Below are positions 4,646-5,531 of a stretch of 5,531 bases of DNA, in pieces. Made by a program: the position numbers and the translations under genes. The notes below the pieces were generated by a model. It was given only the letters and a program-made list of their open reading frames with translations. It did not search any database and was not told where the DNA came from. Position 1 is the stretch's first letter. Each line of letters starts with the position of its first letter. The stretch lies in assembly GCA_007123625.1 (NCBI GenBank), contig SKKS01000021.1:1-5531 (forward strand), read 5' to 3'. This stretch comes from Paracoccaceae bacterium. Its GTDB lineage: Bacteria; Pseudomonadota; Alphaproteobacteria; Rhodobacterales; Rhodobacteraceae.

Positions 4646-5531
4646 GCTTCGATATCCGCGCGCTTTATCGTCCGACGGTGCTGCTGGCGCTGGCGCTGAT
4701 GGCGGTGATCGTCATGATGATCCTGCCGGTGCCCGCGATCGTGCTCGATCTGGGGTTGGCGGCGTCCTTCGCGCTGGCGATCCTGATGTTCACGGTCACG
4801 CTGTTCATCCAACGCCCGTTGGATTTCTCGATCTTTCCAACGGTTCTGCTGGCGTCCCTGATGCTGCGCCTGTCGCTCAACGTGTCGTCTACCAAGCTGA
4901 TCATCGGCGAGGGTCATACCGGCACCCACGCAGCCGGCGGCGTGATCGAAGGGTTCGCGAATTTCGTCATGTCTGGCAGCGTGTTCCTGGGTGTGGTGAT
5001 CTTTCTGGTGCTATTGATCGTCAACTTCATTGTTATCACCAAGGGCGCGGGCCGCATGGCCGAGGTGGGCGCGCGCTTCGCGCTTGACGGGATGCCGGGC
5101 AAGCAGCTTGCCATCGACGCCGACATGTCCGCAGGCGCCATCACCCACGAAGAGGCCAAGACCCGGCGCGAGACTGAACAGGCCGAGACCACGTTTTTTG
5201 GCTCGCTTGATGGGGCGTCAAAGTTCGTCAAAGGCGATGCGGTTGCGGGGTTGCTGATCACGCTGCTGAATATCGTGGTCGGCTTGATCAACGGCACGCT
5301 GATCCACGGCATGGACTTGGGCGCTGCGTTCGAAACCTATGCGATTCTGACGGTGGGCGACGGGCTGGTGAACCAGATCCCTGCGGTGATCATCTCGATT
5401 GCGGCGGCGCTGCTGCTGGCGCGCGGCGGGGCGAGCGGGGCCACCGATACCACGCTGTTCGACCAGTTGGGCCGCTACCCGCCCGCGCTGGCCACGGTGG
5501 CAGCGCTGATGCTGGTGTTCGCGGTGGTTCC
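4642..5531 (+). CDS. flhA: Flagellar type III export gate protein FlhA, N-terminal part, truncated by window edge
   Basis: The first 296 residues of FlhA are present, of the usual 690-700. FlhA is an inner-membrane protein that forms the export-gate ring, uses the proton motive force and docks cargo-chaperone complexes for flagellar assembly. Membrane segments are visible near residues 12-34, 35-54, 64-80, 112-133, 202-222, 243-260 and 280-296. The conserved FHIPEP-family block is clear: VNFIVITKGAGRMAEVGARF (127-146), LDGMPGKQLAIDADMSAG (148-165), then FFGSLDGASKFVKGDAVAG (185-203). Arg138, Arg145, Asp149 and Asp199 line up, with a constant offset of nine, with Arg147, Arg154, Asp158 and Asp208 of Salmonella FlhA, where Asp208 matters for proton-driven export. 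No frameshift or missing key residue is seen. The gene overlaps the transglycosylase stop by four bases (ATGA) and should share its operon. The C-terminal cytoplasmic domain lies beyond the window. Confidence 0.97.
   Translation, partial: MSFDIRALYRPTVLLALALMAVIVMMILPVPAIVLDLGLAASFALAILMFTVTLFIQRPLDFSIFPTVLLASLMLRLSLNVSSTKLIIGEGHTGTHAAGGVIEGFANFVMSGSVFLGVVIFLVLLIVNFIVITKGAGRMAEVGARFALDGMPGKQLAIDADMSAGAITHEEAKTRRETEQAETTFFGSLDGASKFVKGDAVAGLLITLLNIVVGLINGTLIHGMDLGAAFETYAILTVGDGLVNQIPAVIISIAAALLLARGGASGATDTTLFDQLGRYPPALATVAALMLVFAVV

Noticed and set aside
1..5531. Search for tRNA, rRNA, CRISPR repeats, insertion sequences or toxin-antitoxin pairs
   Set aside because: No cloverleaf, spaced direct repeats, transposase motifs with terminal inverted repeats, or small paired toxin-antitoxin genes were seen on either strand.

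Overview
The window is GC-rich DNA whose codons mostly end in G or C. It looks like a piece of a Rhodobacterales (Rhodobacteraceae/Paracoccaceae-type) chromosome. The main reasons are the pairing of a DUF6477-like small protein with a DUF6456-like/GafA-like regulator, both recognised from memory as typical of that order, a CtrA-type box between them, and a transglycosylase-flhA pair of the alphaproteobacterial flagellar kind. No lineage was confirmed by a search.

Layout from left to right. (1) Positions 1-738, plus strand: the C-terminal part of a PLP-dependent class III (omega) aminotransferase, cut by the window edge. (2) Positions 766-1104, minus strand: a small DUF6477-like protein, convergent with the aminotransferase. 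(3) Positions 1105-1309: an AT-richer divergent promoter region with a one-mismatch CtrA box (TTAAC-N6-GTAAC) and a second TTAA pair. (4) Positions 1310-2425, plus strand: a 371-residue regulator with an N-terminal helix-turn-helix, a winged-helix-like middle and a C-terminal sigma-region-4-like/DUF6456 block. This is the layout of GafA, the direct activator of the Rhodobacter gene transfer agent (GTA). (5) Positions 2426-2758: about 330 bases without a convincing gene. (6) Positions 2759-3559, plus strand: a membrane-anchored alpha/beta hydrolase. (7) Positions 3560-3826: no gene seen. (8) Positions 3827-4645, plus strand: a secreted lytic transglycosylase. Its stop codon overlaps the start of (9) flhA, positions 4642-5531, a core component of the flagellar type III export gate, which runs off the right edge.

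The right side is a flagellar operon segment: a periplasmic peptidoglycan-cutting enzyme translationally coupled to the export-gate gene. The middle holds the most notable gene, the candidate GTA activator. In this order CtrA is known to control both flagellar genes and GTA production, so a CtrA-like box before the GafA-like gene fits. I see no mobile element, CRISPR array, tRNA or rRNA. I also see no wholly undescribed system; the GafA-like locus is the part most worth following up.
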